Shown here: positions 12,101 through 23,723 of the stretch, in pieces
Position numbering within the stretch: the first letter of the stretch is position 1
How the letters are laid out: each line of letters begins with the position of its first letter
Assembly (NCBI GenBank): GCA_973895155.1
Contig: OZ316893.1
Location: 2,542,001 to 2,606,000 of the forward strand
Length of the DNA stretch: 64,000 bases
DNA from: Marsupella aquatica
Lineage: Eukaryota; Marchantiophyta
Reading direction: 5' to 3'
Position numbers and translations under genes: made by a program
Notes under the pieces: model-generated
Seen by the model: only the letters and a program-made list of their open reading frames with translations
Databases searched by the model: none
Told to the model about the DNA's origin: nothing

Positions 12101-12300
12101 TCACAAAACCTGTTAGTAGGACTCGGTCATTATAGACATTAGTACAAACCAATCATGAGCCCAGTAGATCAGCAGCAAAATGCCTGCCAGCAAGAGGGTC
12201 TCGAGGGCATGGGCTGAAAGTACTTAAGATTCTTAATCTATGTAAGTTGGAATTCAAACTGGGTTCATATATGATTATAGCTGCCCCTAGGTCAACCCTG
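9150..12300. other. Spacer, no recognisable gene
   Basis: This is mostly AT-rich with short ORFs only. At 11,115-11,285 a pyrimidine-rich minus-strand stretch resembles the 3' region of a LINE but has no coding part. At 11,620-11,830 a GC-rich island carries a 75-codon ORF with no recognisable motif. No RNA gene was found. Confidence 0.5.
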
Positions 12301-12706
12301 CACCAGAAGAAAACATGGCCCTTTATGACCAACCGCCCAATGACGGAAATGCATAAATGACCTAAATTCTCAATGACACAAAATGAATGACCGGAGAATG
12401 ACTGTCCAAATTGACCAATAGACTGAAATGACAAAATGATTGTTTTTGCGTCATTTTGTAAAATGTTTGTAATGACTAATATGACCAAAATGACACAATT
12501 TTCTTAAAATGGTCAATTTAGACATATGTCCTAAATGACACAACCAATCACCACAATGATAAATCAGTGTTTAGCACCATTGTAGTCACTTTGGACAATG
12601 ATTAAAATGACCGAAAACCTATTTGGGTCATTTTGGACAACAATAATAAATGACAAAAAACCTGTTTGTCATTTTAACCGACAGTGCTAAATGACTAAAT
12701 CTATGG

Positions 12707-13110
12707 TCAATCAAAATATCAAGATATATCAATGTTTACAACAATATACAGTCATTATAGACTTGTCTCATAAATGACTAAAGCTAATGTCAATCAAAAA
12801 CTCTTGATATATCAGTGTTTACAACAACATACAGTCATTATGGACTTGTCTCATATATATGACTAAATCTAAGGTCAATCTAAAAATTAGGATATATCAG
12901 TGTTTATAACAACATAGAGTCATTATGGACTTGTCTTATATATGACTAAATCTAAGGTCAATCTAAGAATTAGAATATATCAGTGTTTACAACAACATAC
13001 AGTCATTATGGACGTGTTTCATAAATGACTACTATCTTGTAGAGTCTATCTAAAAATCAAGATATATCAGTGTTGATGACAATATATTGTCATTACAGAC
13101 TTGAGTCATA
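12707..13110. repeat. Five tandem ~84-bp repeats in CACTA subterminal region
   Basis: Units start at 12707, 12790, 12875, 12958 and 13045 (periods 83, 85, 83 and 87). Each contains GATATATCA(A/G)TGTT, CAGTCATTA(T) or a variant, and an ATGACTA box. They probably arose by tandem amplification of a subterminal motif. Confidence 0.85.
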
Positions 13111-13112
13111 AA

Positions 13113-13315
13113 CCTTGGGCCCTCAGTCTTAACTAATACGTGGAGGACGTGCGAATGCTCAAAAGATAGTTTTTATTCATTTTGAACTAATAGTTATAAT
13201 TATTATCGGTAATAAGGGAACTTTTAATGGTAAAATGGAAATAACAAGGGGTTAAACATGAAAATGGCCCAATCGTAAGGGGTCCACTTCTTTTACATGG
13301 AGTGAGGGCCCAGGG
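13113..13315. mobile_element. hAT-like MITE (203 bp) nested in the CACTA element
   Basis: The terminal inverted repeats are CCTTGGGCCCTCAGTC on the left and, read inward from the right, CCCTGGGCCCTCACTC (14 of 16). They are flanked by a perfect 8-bp direct repeat GTCATAAA (13105-13112 and 13316-13323), the hAT-type duplication length. The interior is AT-rich and non-coding. The target GTCATAAATGAC-like site is itself a host-element motif, so the MITE inserted after the CACTA repeats had formed. Confidence 0.8.
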
Positions 13316-13568
13316 GTCATAAATGACTACTTATAGATACATTAAGCTATGTTGGATATATCAATGATTAAAATATTGTATAGTCATTGCAGACATAGGT
13401 CATAATTGTAGAGTCATTGAAGAATGCCAATGACTACATTAAGGGCAATATTGGCTGTCATATTAGATGTCATTTTGACCAAATGACTGCATATGTCGTC
13501 ATTCAAGACATCCCTCATGGTGTCATTATGGAAAAGCAAAAATGACCATTTTTGGTCTACGAGCTTAA

Positions 13569-16500
13569 GGTGGGCCCGAGTGTGCCATGGGCCCTACATA
13601 GAGGTGAAAAACTCTCCACTAGGTGCGGGACACTACACTCATCATTGTCCAACCACTAGTTGAGGCATAAACACTTTGGACACATGTTTTTCCGTTTACT
13701 TAAGGCATGATGCACCTTTGGGGAAATCACTCCCAAGTCATACGACTTTGGAGTGATTTGCCAAAAGTGTCACCATGGATGCATACCATCACATCCAAAC
13801 GCAAACAAAAGTGGTATTTTTGTTCTCTAAGAGAGAGTGCAACACCAATAGAATGGGTGTGGTTGTTGTGCTTCCCTATATGGTGTGTGTGCGGGTTTAG
13901 GGTAGAGGAATATTCTAACCTTGCAAGGAATCTAAAGCAGGCTCTTTGTGGAGGTACTAGGGCCTTTATTGGGTCATTTGTGAACAATGGTCTGTCATAA
14001 ATGCCAATGACTAAAAGTAGGGTCATTAAAATTGTCATATGGGAAGTCATATAAGTCAAGTGACTGGACTTGTGGTCATTTGTGTGGTCCCTCATGCAGT
14101 CATTAAACAGAAGCACAAATGACCAGTGTGAGGCTAGGGGCTGAAGGTGGGCCCGAGTGTGCCATGGGCCCTACATAGAGGTGAAAAACTCTCCACTAGG
14201 TGCGGGACACTACACTCATCATTGTCCAACTACTAGTTACGGCATAAACACTTTGGACACATGTTTTTCCGTTTACTTAAGGCATGATGCACCTTTGGGG
14301 AAATCACTCCCAAGTCATACGACTTTGGAGTGATTTGCCAAAAGTGTTACCATGGATGCATACCATCACATCCAAACGCGCAAACAAAAGTGGTATTTTT
14401 GTTCTCCAAGAGGGAGTGCAGCACCAATGGAATGGGCGTGGTTGTTGTGCTTCCCTATATGGTGTGTGTGCAGGTTTAGGGTAGAGGAATATTCTAACCT
14501 TGCAAGGGATCTAAAGCGGGCTCTTTGTGGAGGTACTAGGGCCTTTATTGGGTCATTTGTGAACAATGGTCTGTCATAAATGCCAATGACTAAAAGTAGG
14601 GTCATTAAAACTGTCATATGGGAAGTCATATAAGTCAAGTGACTGGGCTTGTGGTCATTTGTGTGGTTCCTCATGCAGTCATTAAAGAGAAGCACAAATG
14701 ACCAGTTTGGGACTAGGGACTTAAGGTGGGCCCGAGTGTGCCATGGGCCCTACATAGAGGTGAGAAACTCTCCACTAGGTGCGGGACACTACACTCATCA
14801 TTGTCCAACCACTAGTGGCGGCATAAACACTTTGGACACATGTTTTTGCGTTTACTTAAGGCATGATACACCTTTGGGGAAATCACTCCCAAGTCTCCAT
14901 GGATGCATGCATACCATCGGTTCCAAAGGTAAATGAAGCCATTTTTTTTGTCTCTCCAAGAAGTCGCGCAACACCAATGGAAGGTTGTCATACGTTTTAG
15001 GAACGTGTCATGTTTGTGCCAGTGTTTGGATGGGGAATACTCCATTTTGCATACGAATAGTGTCGGGGCATTGTGAGTAGGTGTTGTAATCTTCATTGGG
15101 TCATTTTGGAGGAATAGAGTGTCATTAATGCCAAAGACTACAATAAGGGTCATTTTGGCAGTCATTTTTTAGGTCATTTTTTAATGTGCCAAATGACGGC
15201 ATATGGGGTCATTATAGAGGTCCCTCATGGTGTCATTATGGACCAACAGAAATGACCATTTTTGGTCTAGGAGCTTAAGGTGGGCCCGGGTGTGCCATAG
15301 GCCCTACATAGAGGTGACAACCCCTCCACTAGGTGCGGGACACTATACTCATCATTGTTCATCCACTAGTTGCGCCATAAACACTCTAGACACATGTTTT
15401 TGTGTTTACTTAAGGTATGATGCACCTTAGGGGAAATCACTCTCAAGTCATACGACGTTGGAGTGATTTGACAAAAATATGACCATGGATGCATACCATC
15501 GTATCTAGCAAATGGAGCCATTTTTTGTCTCTCCAATAAGTAGCGGGACTTTGATTTAATTGTGTCATGTTTGTGTTGGTGTTTGGATGGGGAATATTCT
15601 ATTTTGCAAATGAAGAGTAACGGGGCTGGTTAAAGGTAGTAATGTAATCTTTATTGGGTCATTTCTGAAAAATTGTGTCATAGGTTAATGCCAATGACTA
15701 CAAGTAGGGTCATTAAAATAGTAATATAGTAAGTCATATAAGTCAAATGACTGGACTTCTTGTCATTTGAGGGGTCCTTCTTGCAGTCATGAAGTAGAAG
15801 CACGAATGACCAGTTTGGGGCTAGGGGCTGGAGGTGGGCCCTAGAGTGCCATGTGGCCCCACATAGAGCTGACAACCCCTCCACTACGTGCGGGACGCTA
15901 TACTCATCATTGTCCAACCACTAGTTGTGCCATGAACATTTTGGAGTTATCTTTTTGCGTTTACTTAAGGCATGATGCACCTTTGGGGAAATGACTCCCA
16001 AGTCATACGACTTTGGAGTGATTTGCCAAAAGTGTCACCATGGATGCATACCACCATATCCAAAGGCAAATGGAGCCTTTTTTTTGTCTCTCCAAAAAGT
16101 AGCACAACACCAATGGAAGGCTGGACATCATCCTTTGATCTAATTGTACATGTCATGGTTGTGCTGGTGTTTCAATGGGGAATATTCTATTTTGCAAATG
16201 AATAGTGGCGGGACACTCCAGGAGGTAGTGTAATCTTTATTGGGTCATTTATGAGAAAAATTGTGTCATAAATGCCAACAACTACAATTAGGGTCATTAA
16301 AATGGTCATGTGGGATGTCATATAAGTCAAATGACTGGACTTGTGGTCATTTGAGGCGTCCCTAATGTTGTCATTTAGGAAAACTAAGCAAAAATGACCA
16401 GTTTGGGGCTAGTGGCTAGAGGGACGCCCTAGAGTGCCATATGGCCCCACATAGGGCTTGCAACCCGTCCACTAGGTGCTGGACACTCTACTTACTATTC

Positions 16501-17640
16501 TCCAACCACTACTTGCACCATAATTAATGTTGAGCCATGTTTTTGCGTTTAGCTAAGGCATGATGCAGCTTTGGGGAAATGACTCCCAAGTCATACAACT
16601 TTGGAGTGATTTGCCAAAAGCGTCATCATGGATGAATATCTTATATTCCAAAGGCAAATGGAGCCATTTGTTTTGTTTGTCCAAGAGTTAATGCAACACC
16701 AATGGAATGGGCATGCTTCCATCTATGGTGCATGTGCGTGCAGGTTCAAGGTAGAAGAATATTCTAATTTTGCAAGAAATCTAGGGCGGGCTCTTTTTGG
16801 AGGTACTAGGGCACAAGTTGGTCATTTATAAAAAATGGTGTCATAATTGCCAATGACTACAAGTAAGGTCATTAAAACAGTCATCTAGGATGTCATATAA
16901 GTCAAATGACTGGACTTGTGGTCATTTGAGGCATTCTTTGTGCAGTCATTATCAAGAAGCACAAATGACCAGTTTGGGGCTAGGGGCTGGAGGTGGGCCC
17001 TTGAGTGCCATGTGGCCCCACATAGAGCTGACAACCCCTCCACTAGGTGTGGGACACTATACTCATTATTGTCCAACTACTAGTTGCGTATTGAACACCT
17101 TGGAACCATGTTTAAATGCGTTTACTTAAGGGATGATGGAACTTTGGAGAAATCACTCCCAAGTCATACAACTTTGGAGTGATTTGCCAAAAGTTGCACC
17201 ATGGAAGCATACCATACTATCCAAAGGCAAACAAAACATATTTTGTCTCTCCAAGAGGAAGTGCAACACCGATGGAATGGGCGTGGTCATGGTGCTTCCC
17301 TCTATGGTGTGTGTGGATTCAAGGTAGAGGAATATTCCACTTTTTTCAAGGAATCTAGAGAGAGCTCTCTTTGGAGGTACTAGGGTAGTCATTTAGGAGA
17401 AGCACAAATGACCAGTTTGGGGCTATGGGCTGGAGGTCGGCCCTACATAGAGCTGGCAACCTGTCCACCGGGTGCATGACACTCTACATACTATTCTCCA
17501 TGCACTACTTGCAACATAAACACCTTGGAATATGGGGGTTCTCTTTTGGAGGTACTTGTGCTTCATTGGGCCATTGATGAACAATGCTAGGTCATAAATG
17601 CCAATGACCTTATATACTTAGTGTCATTGTGGCTATGAGG
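13569..17640. repeat. Eight tandem ~570-bp units inside the CACTA element
   Basis: A landmark (GGTGGGCCC...GTGCCAT...CCTACATAGAG) recurs at 13569, 14146, 14725, 15279, 15833, 16421, 16992 and 17435, giving periods 577, 579, 554, 554, 588, 571 and 443. The first units are very similar and the last ones are diverged and shortened. Most units carry a hairpin: in unit 1, AAATCACTCCCAAGTC (13724-13739), loop ATAC, then GACTTTGGAGTGATTT (13744-13759), 15 of 16 pairing. ORFs of 60-130 codons here are repeat shadows. Confidence 0.9.
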
Positions 17641-20600
17641 AGAGAGGTTAAAATGACCAAATTGGGCCAGGACTAGAGGTCCTATACTTGACAGTCGCCC
17701 AAACTATTATTTTACCCAACAAATAGTCTCCCTTATGAGGGTTTGCGTCCTCCATTCTACAAAATCTCCCTTATGAGGGGTTGCGTCTTCCATTCTACAC
17801 TGTGATTTGTGGCCATGAACAATTTTCTAAAAATAATGCAACATTGGTGGGATACCATGTTTTAGACTTTGTCATGTAGATCATTTAATTAATGAGCAGG
17901 GTAATAATAAATCCTTTGTGAGGGAAAATCGTAGGTCTTCTAGCAATTTGGAAGTGTTTACATTGACTATGAAAATGGCAAACAATCACACAACTTGACT
18001 TACAAATCTTAAAAGGGATGGAATTGCTGTTTACACCTCCTTTGCACCCCATTTACAGCTGGTTTATAGGGTCTATAAGTCAAGACTTCCTCTATTGTAA
18101 ATATACTGGCTACTTCTCCTTTCTAACTTGACTTTGGAATTCAACTTTTGCTTTCACGGTCATCCAAATTGACTGGGGTGTCAGTCTACTAAAACCAACC
18201 CTTACACTACCTAGCTTTACACTGGTTACCGTCAGTCTACCGGTCCATAAGGAGTGATTATAGTGTAAAACGGCTTCTACTACTTGCCTTTGTATTTTCA
18301 AAATCCCCACTCATGGGAAACGTCACGCGCGCTCGGATCTTGGGGTGCTGCCATACTTTCAAGCTCCCGAGCGTGCTCCCAAGCTGTGGAGACTGGACTT
18401 AATGTCCTATCACTCCGACATGTTCACTGCATCACAACAAATTTGCTCATTGTTCTGTCCTCTAGATGATTCCATGGCTTGATCCGCATTCTTTAGAATG
18501 TTGCGAGATTTGTTTCAACTACTGATTCTTCCTCTACTCCATTCGACTACGCGCTTTCAATTTGACTTCTTTCCCATCTTTCCTGGCAGGCTCTTGCAAA
18601 GATAGGCCGCCGCTTCAATTTGTATCAATGTTCCCTGCTTCGTCATGCTCTCCGCAACCAGCCGTTCGTTGCAATGTCCAAAATAGCTGCCTTTAATTTT
18701 TGCTCTGCCCTTACTTCGCAAATTTCCAATTTGATCTTGGGGCAGACAGACTGAGTTTATGTATGAATACATGAATCAGCAGCGCCGGTCTGAGAAGTTT
18801 CCGTGACGTTCAAAAAGTTGCGAGCCTCAATGGAAGGAGTGCCACTCAGGTAACACATTGTTCACTTATTGTGGCTGTGAGAAATCTTCAAAGCTTTGCA
18901 GATGGTTCACGTAAGCTTTTCTACGCACAAGGGCCCTAGTCTTACTACTTGGTTAGTAGTTAGAAGTCAATTTTCCTCCTCGACAAGCGTAGGACGAGTT
19001 TCTCTTGCCCAAGTGCCTGGGTAGTGCACTCGGTTTCAACAGGGGCTGCAGATTGATGAGAGATTGATATTGATTTAAGAGTTCACACAAATTGGGGGAT
19101 CAAATGCTGATGATCTTGAAAGAGGTTTTGTGAGAGTTCTTGTTAAATACGTCCCCATTCTAAATTTCTGTTATCTAATCTTCTGATCCTTCTATGCCAC
19201 GCGTATGCAAGTCTTGAGCTTAACATTGTTGGTCGTGGGCTTAAGGAATAATTGTTTGGATAAGTACTTTAAAAGTTGTAGTATTCCACTTGTGAGACCG
19301 TGCAGCCAGTCTTTTGCAATGAGATAAATTCAGAAAGGTCTTACGTATTGAGCTTTTTGACTTTGGCAGGATTGTTTTCTAATAACCTTTGCTGAGTACA
19401 ACAGCAACAGAAATGACACACTCCACGGTAGGTTTGATTCTATTTTAATCAATTGGCTGGCTGCAGCTGTGAGTATCTTGCTATTGCACCCCAAGGTCAC
19501 TAGTTTGCAATTGCATCGAGGTATCTCCGTCTGTTTTCTCCAGGCAGCTGCTGCCTTGGTTTTGACCTCACAGATTTCAGAGGAAACTGGGAACATGAAC
19601 AAACTACAGTACAATACTTTGGCGTGGACTATTGAAGGGGAAGCTGCCTTCCAGGGTTTAAGGTTTCTTTCTGCCTCCCCAGCGTTCCATGACAATGGCA
19701 GAGCACGTTGCCAAGAGAAGAATGCCTTTGGGTACGTTGCTGAGTGCTCATCCATTAAGTGCGCACCTCCATTTGTCTGGATTGGGGAGAAAGGGAAGCT
19801 CTTAGTGCCTGAAGAGTATCTTACATTCCTCACAGTCTGCCAATAAAAAAATTATTTGTGAGGGCAAAACCAACATGGATGGCAGATGTTCAATTAATCA
19901 ATCCAAACATACACAAGAAACTAGGAAACTTACCGGAGGCCACTAGAAGCTTGGGAACTGACTGTGGGCCACTAGAACGGAAGAAAGTCACATTTTTGTT
20001 TGGACGGTAGAGTCTCGAGAAGTGGAAATATTGCAGTATCCTGGGGCGCCAAAGATTTAAAACTACCAAGAAATAACATGGCAGATGCGTAAGAAATCAG
20101 AAGCAGCACTAGTCAAAATCAAGGACAAGTTACGCTTGTCTACGATAGAGTTGGAGAATAAAATAACAAGGAGTCTCCATTTGAGTCACTAGAGGCCCCT
20201 AAATAAAGCGAAAAGGTATCCCTAGAGGCACCTAGAAGACAAACCAAAAGGTTCTACCTTTGGGCATATATACCTGTTTAGAAGAAAAGTACGTGATTGT
20301 CTGGTCCTCACTATGCCGACGGGTTGTTTGAATTTGTGGTGAATTTGTGATGGATATTTACTTCTGATCATTTACATCTCTGCCAACATCAACAGTCTTC
20401 AGTTTGACAACTCACTCGTTTGACCCAGATGAAACATTTTGAGAGAGTAAAGACGTAGATTAGCTCGCAATCATTACCTTGCTATTGAAGTGTAGGATCC
20501 TGAATATATAGAACAGGGTATCTGATTGTGCTTTCTCAAAGTGTCATTAAATGTGTAAAGTGTTTCTGCCAACATCAACAGTATTCAGTTGCCTGGGCTT

Positions 20601-22950
20601 TTATACTGATCGGATATATATCATCAAGATTCCTCCATGTCGGAGAGAAACGCCTGTTTATACGACTCACGTATAATATTCAACTCTTAACGCCCAAAAG
20701 AGGTTGGACTCATCTCTTTTTCAGCCTGGGACACTTTCTCGTCTCCCCATACTTCTTCCCCGACTTCTTCAAGTCCTGCTCAGTTCGTGAATGATCTTTC
20801 TTGCCGCCTGCACTTATCTGCATTTGCCTTGCTTTCAGACAAGTTACACTTTTATTAAAGGTCATCTCTCTTTATTGTATTGCTTTTCCATTTAAGACAG
20901 CATTGTCCCCACTACTGCTTGTCTCCCGGCTGAGCTTCTTTATTGCCTGTTATAATTTATATATATTTTTTGCTCACCTGCATGAACTTGTTGTTCTGGA
21001 TTTATCGTCGAGCCTTCTGCCTAATAGGCTAGCTAGCTACACGGTCTGCCATATTTCTTGTCCACAAGTTCAGCTTTGAATAAATGGCGTCAGAGCATCT
21101 CTACTGTAGTGATCTTCTCTTTTTCATAGGGAATCAAAAAATTCTCTATCTTCATTGGCTTTTTGAATGGCTGGCGATGAAACTTCATTATTGACAAGTT
21201 CTCTTTCTCTCTACTTTCCCGTTTTCTTTATATAGCGGGCTCATTGTTTGACGTAAAGTTGTTGGCATTTTCAGCTTGAGTTAATACTGAACCTTGCTCC
21301 TATGGATGTCATGTCCTACAACAGGTTATATTGATGGTGACATTGGTCAAGAGCTGGACTCACGCCTTTTAAGATAAATAGGATTGAAGAACGTCAAGGC
21401 AATGAGGTAGTGCTTAAACTCTTTTAGCTAAGTGCTCTCACATATAGATTGCTTTATCTAAGCCTGGAAGAATACTGTAGATCTGAGCTGTGAGAAGACT
21501 CTACTATAGAGATTTGATTCAAACACGTTTGTGATTATTCAGTTCAAGAACAGTTGTGGAAGTTAATAATTACTGACTAAAACCTTTCCCAGTTATATCT
21601 CAAGTTATATGAATGTGAAGTTTTGACAATTGCTAGGTCCCTTGTTTGCTTGACTATTTGTGTCCGCTAAGCTGACTTCAGGTTATGTTTAATATGGAGT
21701 CAAATAAGTTGCGGATATGGTACCTGGCAAGCCTTGTTACATTCTGACTGGAATCATTCTATATTTTTTTAGCAAAGCCAACGGAGGATCCCTTTGAGAT
21801 CAAGAAGGTGCATAAGATGCTGGGAACTTTACCTGTTGGAAAGGTTGATACCCTCAGTGGAGGAAAAGTTGAATTGCATCCTCGATAAACATAAGGTGAC
21901 TGCCCTCAGTATTGTTTTCAAAGAAATAGATTGATAGACTTGAAGTTCAGTCACTGTTATAAAAATACCAGACAATGTACTTTAATTATTTAGTATGGTA
22001 TAATTAAGGAACTCTAGGATTTGGTTGATGAAATGGATCAGTTCTTAAAGATTGAAGGTTAGAGGACATTGAAAGTTTAGGGCCAGCTATAAGTGTCAGA
22101 CTTAGGAGTCTTCTTGGTCGAGGTCAAGCTCTTCTCAACAATTAATCTGCTTGTATTTGGTGAATCTCTATATATATATATCGATATAAGGGACAACTAC
22201 TGCCTCTGACTTCTCCTCCTGTCTAATTTACACAGCCATAGTGATGTACTCTATATCATGCATTTGGAATTTGAGAAAAGTTCTGAGCTCTTCTTGTTTT
22301 CCTTTTGCAGAATGATGACATTGTATTATATGCAAGCTCAATTTGAGTCTGATGAGAGTTTGGGATGACTGGAAGTCTGCAATGTACGTACAATTTACCA
22401 AGAACTGGATCCTTTTGGGCAGGTAGTGTTCATGATTAATTGCAAATGAAACAACAGGACCTCGAGCTTACCTTTTGAACATTGCAAGGTTGCAATTGCC
22501 ATTATGAGTTTGCAAGCCTAATGAATGACGGGTGCATTTCTAGCGAGTGAGCCAATTGGAATTGGAGAATTTCAACTCCTCTGTAAGTCTCTGATCGCAC
22601 TCCCTTGTGTGGTATGTACGTCTTGGAATACCTAGATTACATGGTTTATGGGACTACAAATTCACAACCAGCTACGTAGTCTCAATGTGATGCATTTTTT
22701 GCTCTGATGCATATGACCTGTATTTTCCATTTGCTGATACAGGAGCGGGAAACTACAAGCTACCTGACATGAAAGGGACAACCACACTGTGGAATTCCAG
22801 ATTGCTTAAGAAGCAATAGTTGTAGATTTGAGGGATGCAGCTCCTGTACAAAGTATAATCATAACTTTTTTGATTCATTTGTTGATCACAAGCTTGATTG
22901 CTGGAGAATAGGATTAGATGCTCAACAGTATTCCAGTGTAGATCATTGAT
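17640..22950. other. CACTA interior, no transposase; possible captured DNA
   Basis: The interior lacks CACTA genes. A GC-richer island at 19,330-19,850 is open on both strands (125 codons plus, 167 codons minus), and a short exon-like open stretch follows an AG at 21,777-21,886. Neither matches a family I know. A direct repeat (CTGCCAACATCAACAGT) occurs at ~20,381 and ~20,567. Captured host gene fragments would explain such islands but are not shown. Confidence 0.35.
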
Positions 22951-22959
22951 GAAATATTG

Positions 22960-23720
22960 TATGACACTCAAAATGACATTATAAATAATGTGCATTATGA
23001 TATCCAAAATGAGTCCATCATGTATGACATTCCAAATGAATTTATAAATGACGTGTGTTGTGACATCATTTTAATGACGCCTTCTCAAGTCATTTCCGTC
23101 ATTGGAAAATGACATCTTTTATGACTGTCCAAAATGACTAAATGAAATACGTCATTTTTTACAGATGAAAATGACTAATGAAATTCGTCATTTTGGACAG
23201 ATCCAAAATGACAACTAAGTATATCCATGTGTATCACACAATGATCCACATGGTGGCTAATGATTTGTGAGAGCTTTCGTCATATTAGACATGTCTGAAA
23301 TGACAAGAATTTATTGCCCCATGTTGATTATGAAAGATGCCACATGTCTATGGTTCATTTGTTCAAAATATGGGTCATTCTGGACATGTCTAAAATGACA
23401 TTATTTGTTTAGTGGTTGGACACGTGGCTTTTTTTAATTGGTGACGGTGACCGTCAATGGTGAACGGCACAAGACCGTTGATGACACTTTTTTACATCAT
23501 TTTGGACTGTTGGTCATTTTGGACCTTTGGTCATTTCTAGTAATTTTGGACAATAACCAATGACCATGGGATTTTTGCGTCATTTATCCGATAGGACCAT
23601 GACGCATTTGTCCAATGCAACGTGTCTGGAAAGACACAAACAAATGCGTCATTGGTTTGATGAAAAGACCATGTCAATAGTCATTGTTACAGTCATAAAT
23701 AACCCTGTTTTCTACTAGTG
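22960..23720. repeat. Right subterminal repeat region of the CACTA element
   Basis: This stretch is dense in AATGAC and GTCATTTTGGAC boxes in both orientations and ends at the terminus TTTTCTACTAGTG. The same boxes fill the left end at 12.3-13.5 kb, linking the two ends as one element. Confidence 0.8.
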
Positions 23721-23723
23721 CTG

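Larger units (their letters stand above)
12301..23720. mobile_element. Non-autonomous CACTA transposon (11.4 kb)
   Basis: The left end starts CACCAGAAGAAAACATGG at 12301. The right end, read on the minus strand from 23720, starts CACTAGTAGAAAACAGGG. The two ends match at 23 of 29 bases and both continue into TTTATGAC. The 3-bp flanks are identical (CTG at 12298-12300 and 23721-23723), the CACTA-type target-site duplication. Subterminal DNA at both ends (12.3-13.5 kb and 22.96-23.70 kb) is dense in AATGAC/GTCATTTTGGAC motifs in both orientations, as expected for transposase binding repeats. No TNP2 or TnpA coding sequence was found inside. The left end has CACCA where CACTA is expected, which may impair excision. 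Confidence 0.85.

Noticed and set aside
13707-17392. Many 60-130 codon ORFs on both strands
   Set aside because: They recur with each ~570-bp unit and are by-products of the tandem repeat; no conserved protein.
12301-17640. CRISPR-like array
   Set aside because: Repeat units are long, diverged and lack spacers; the context is a plant transposon.
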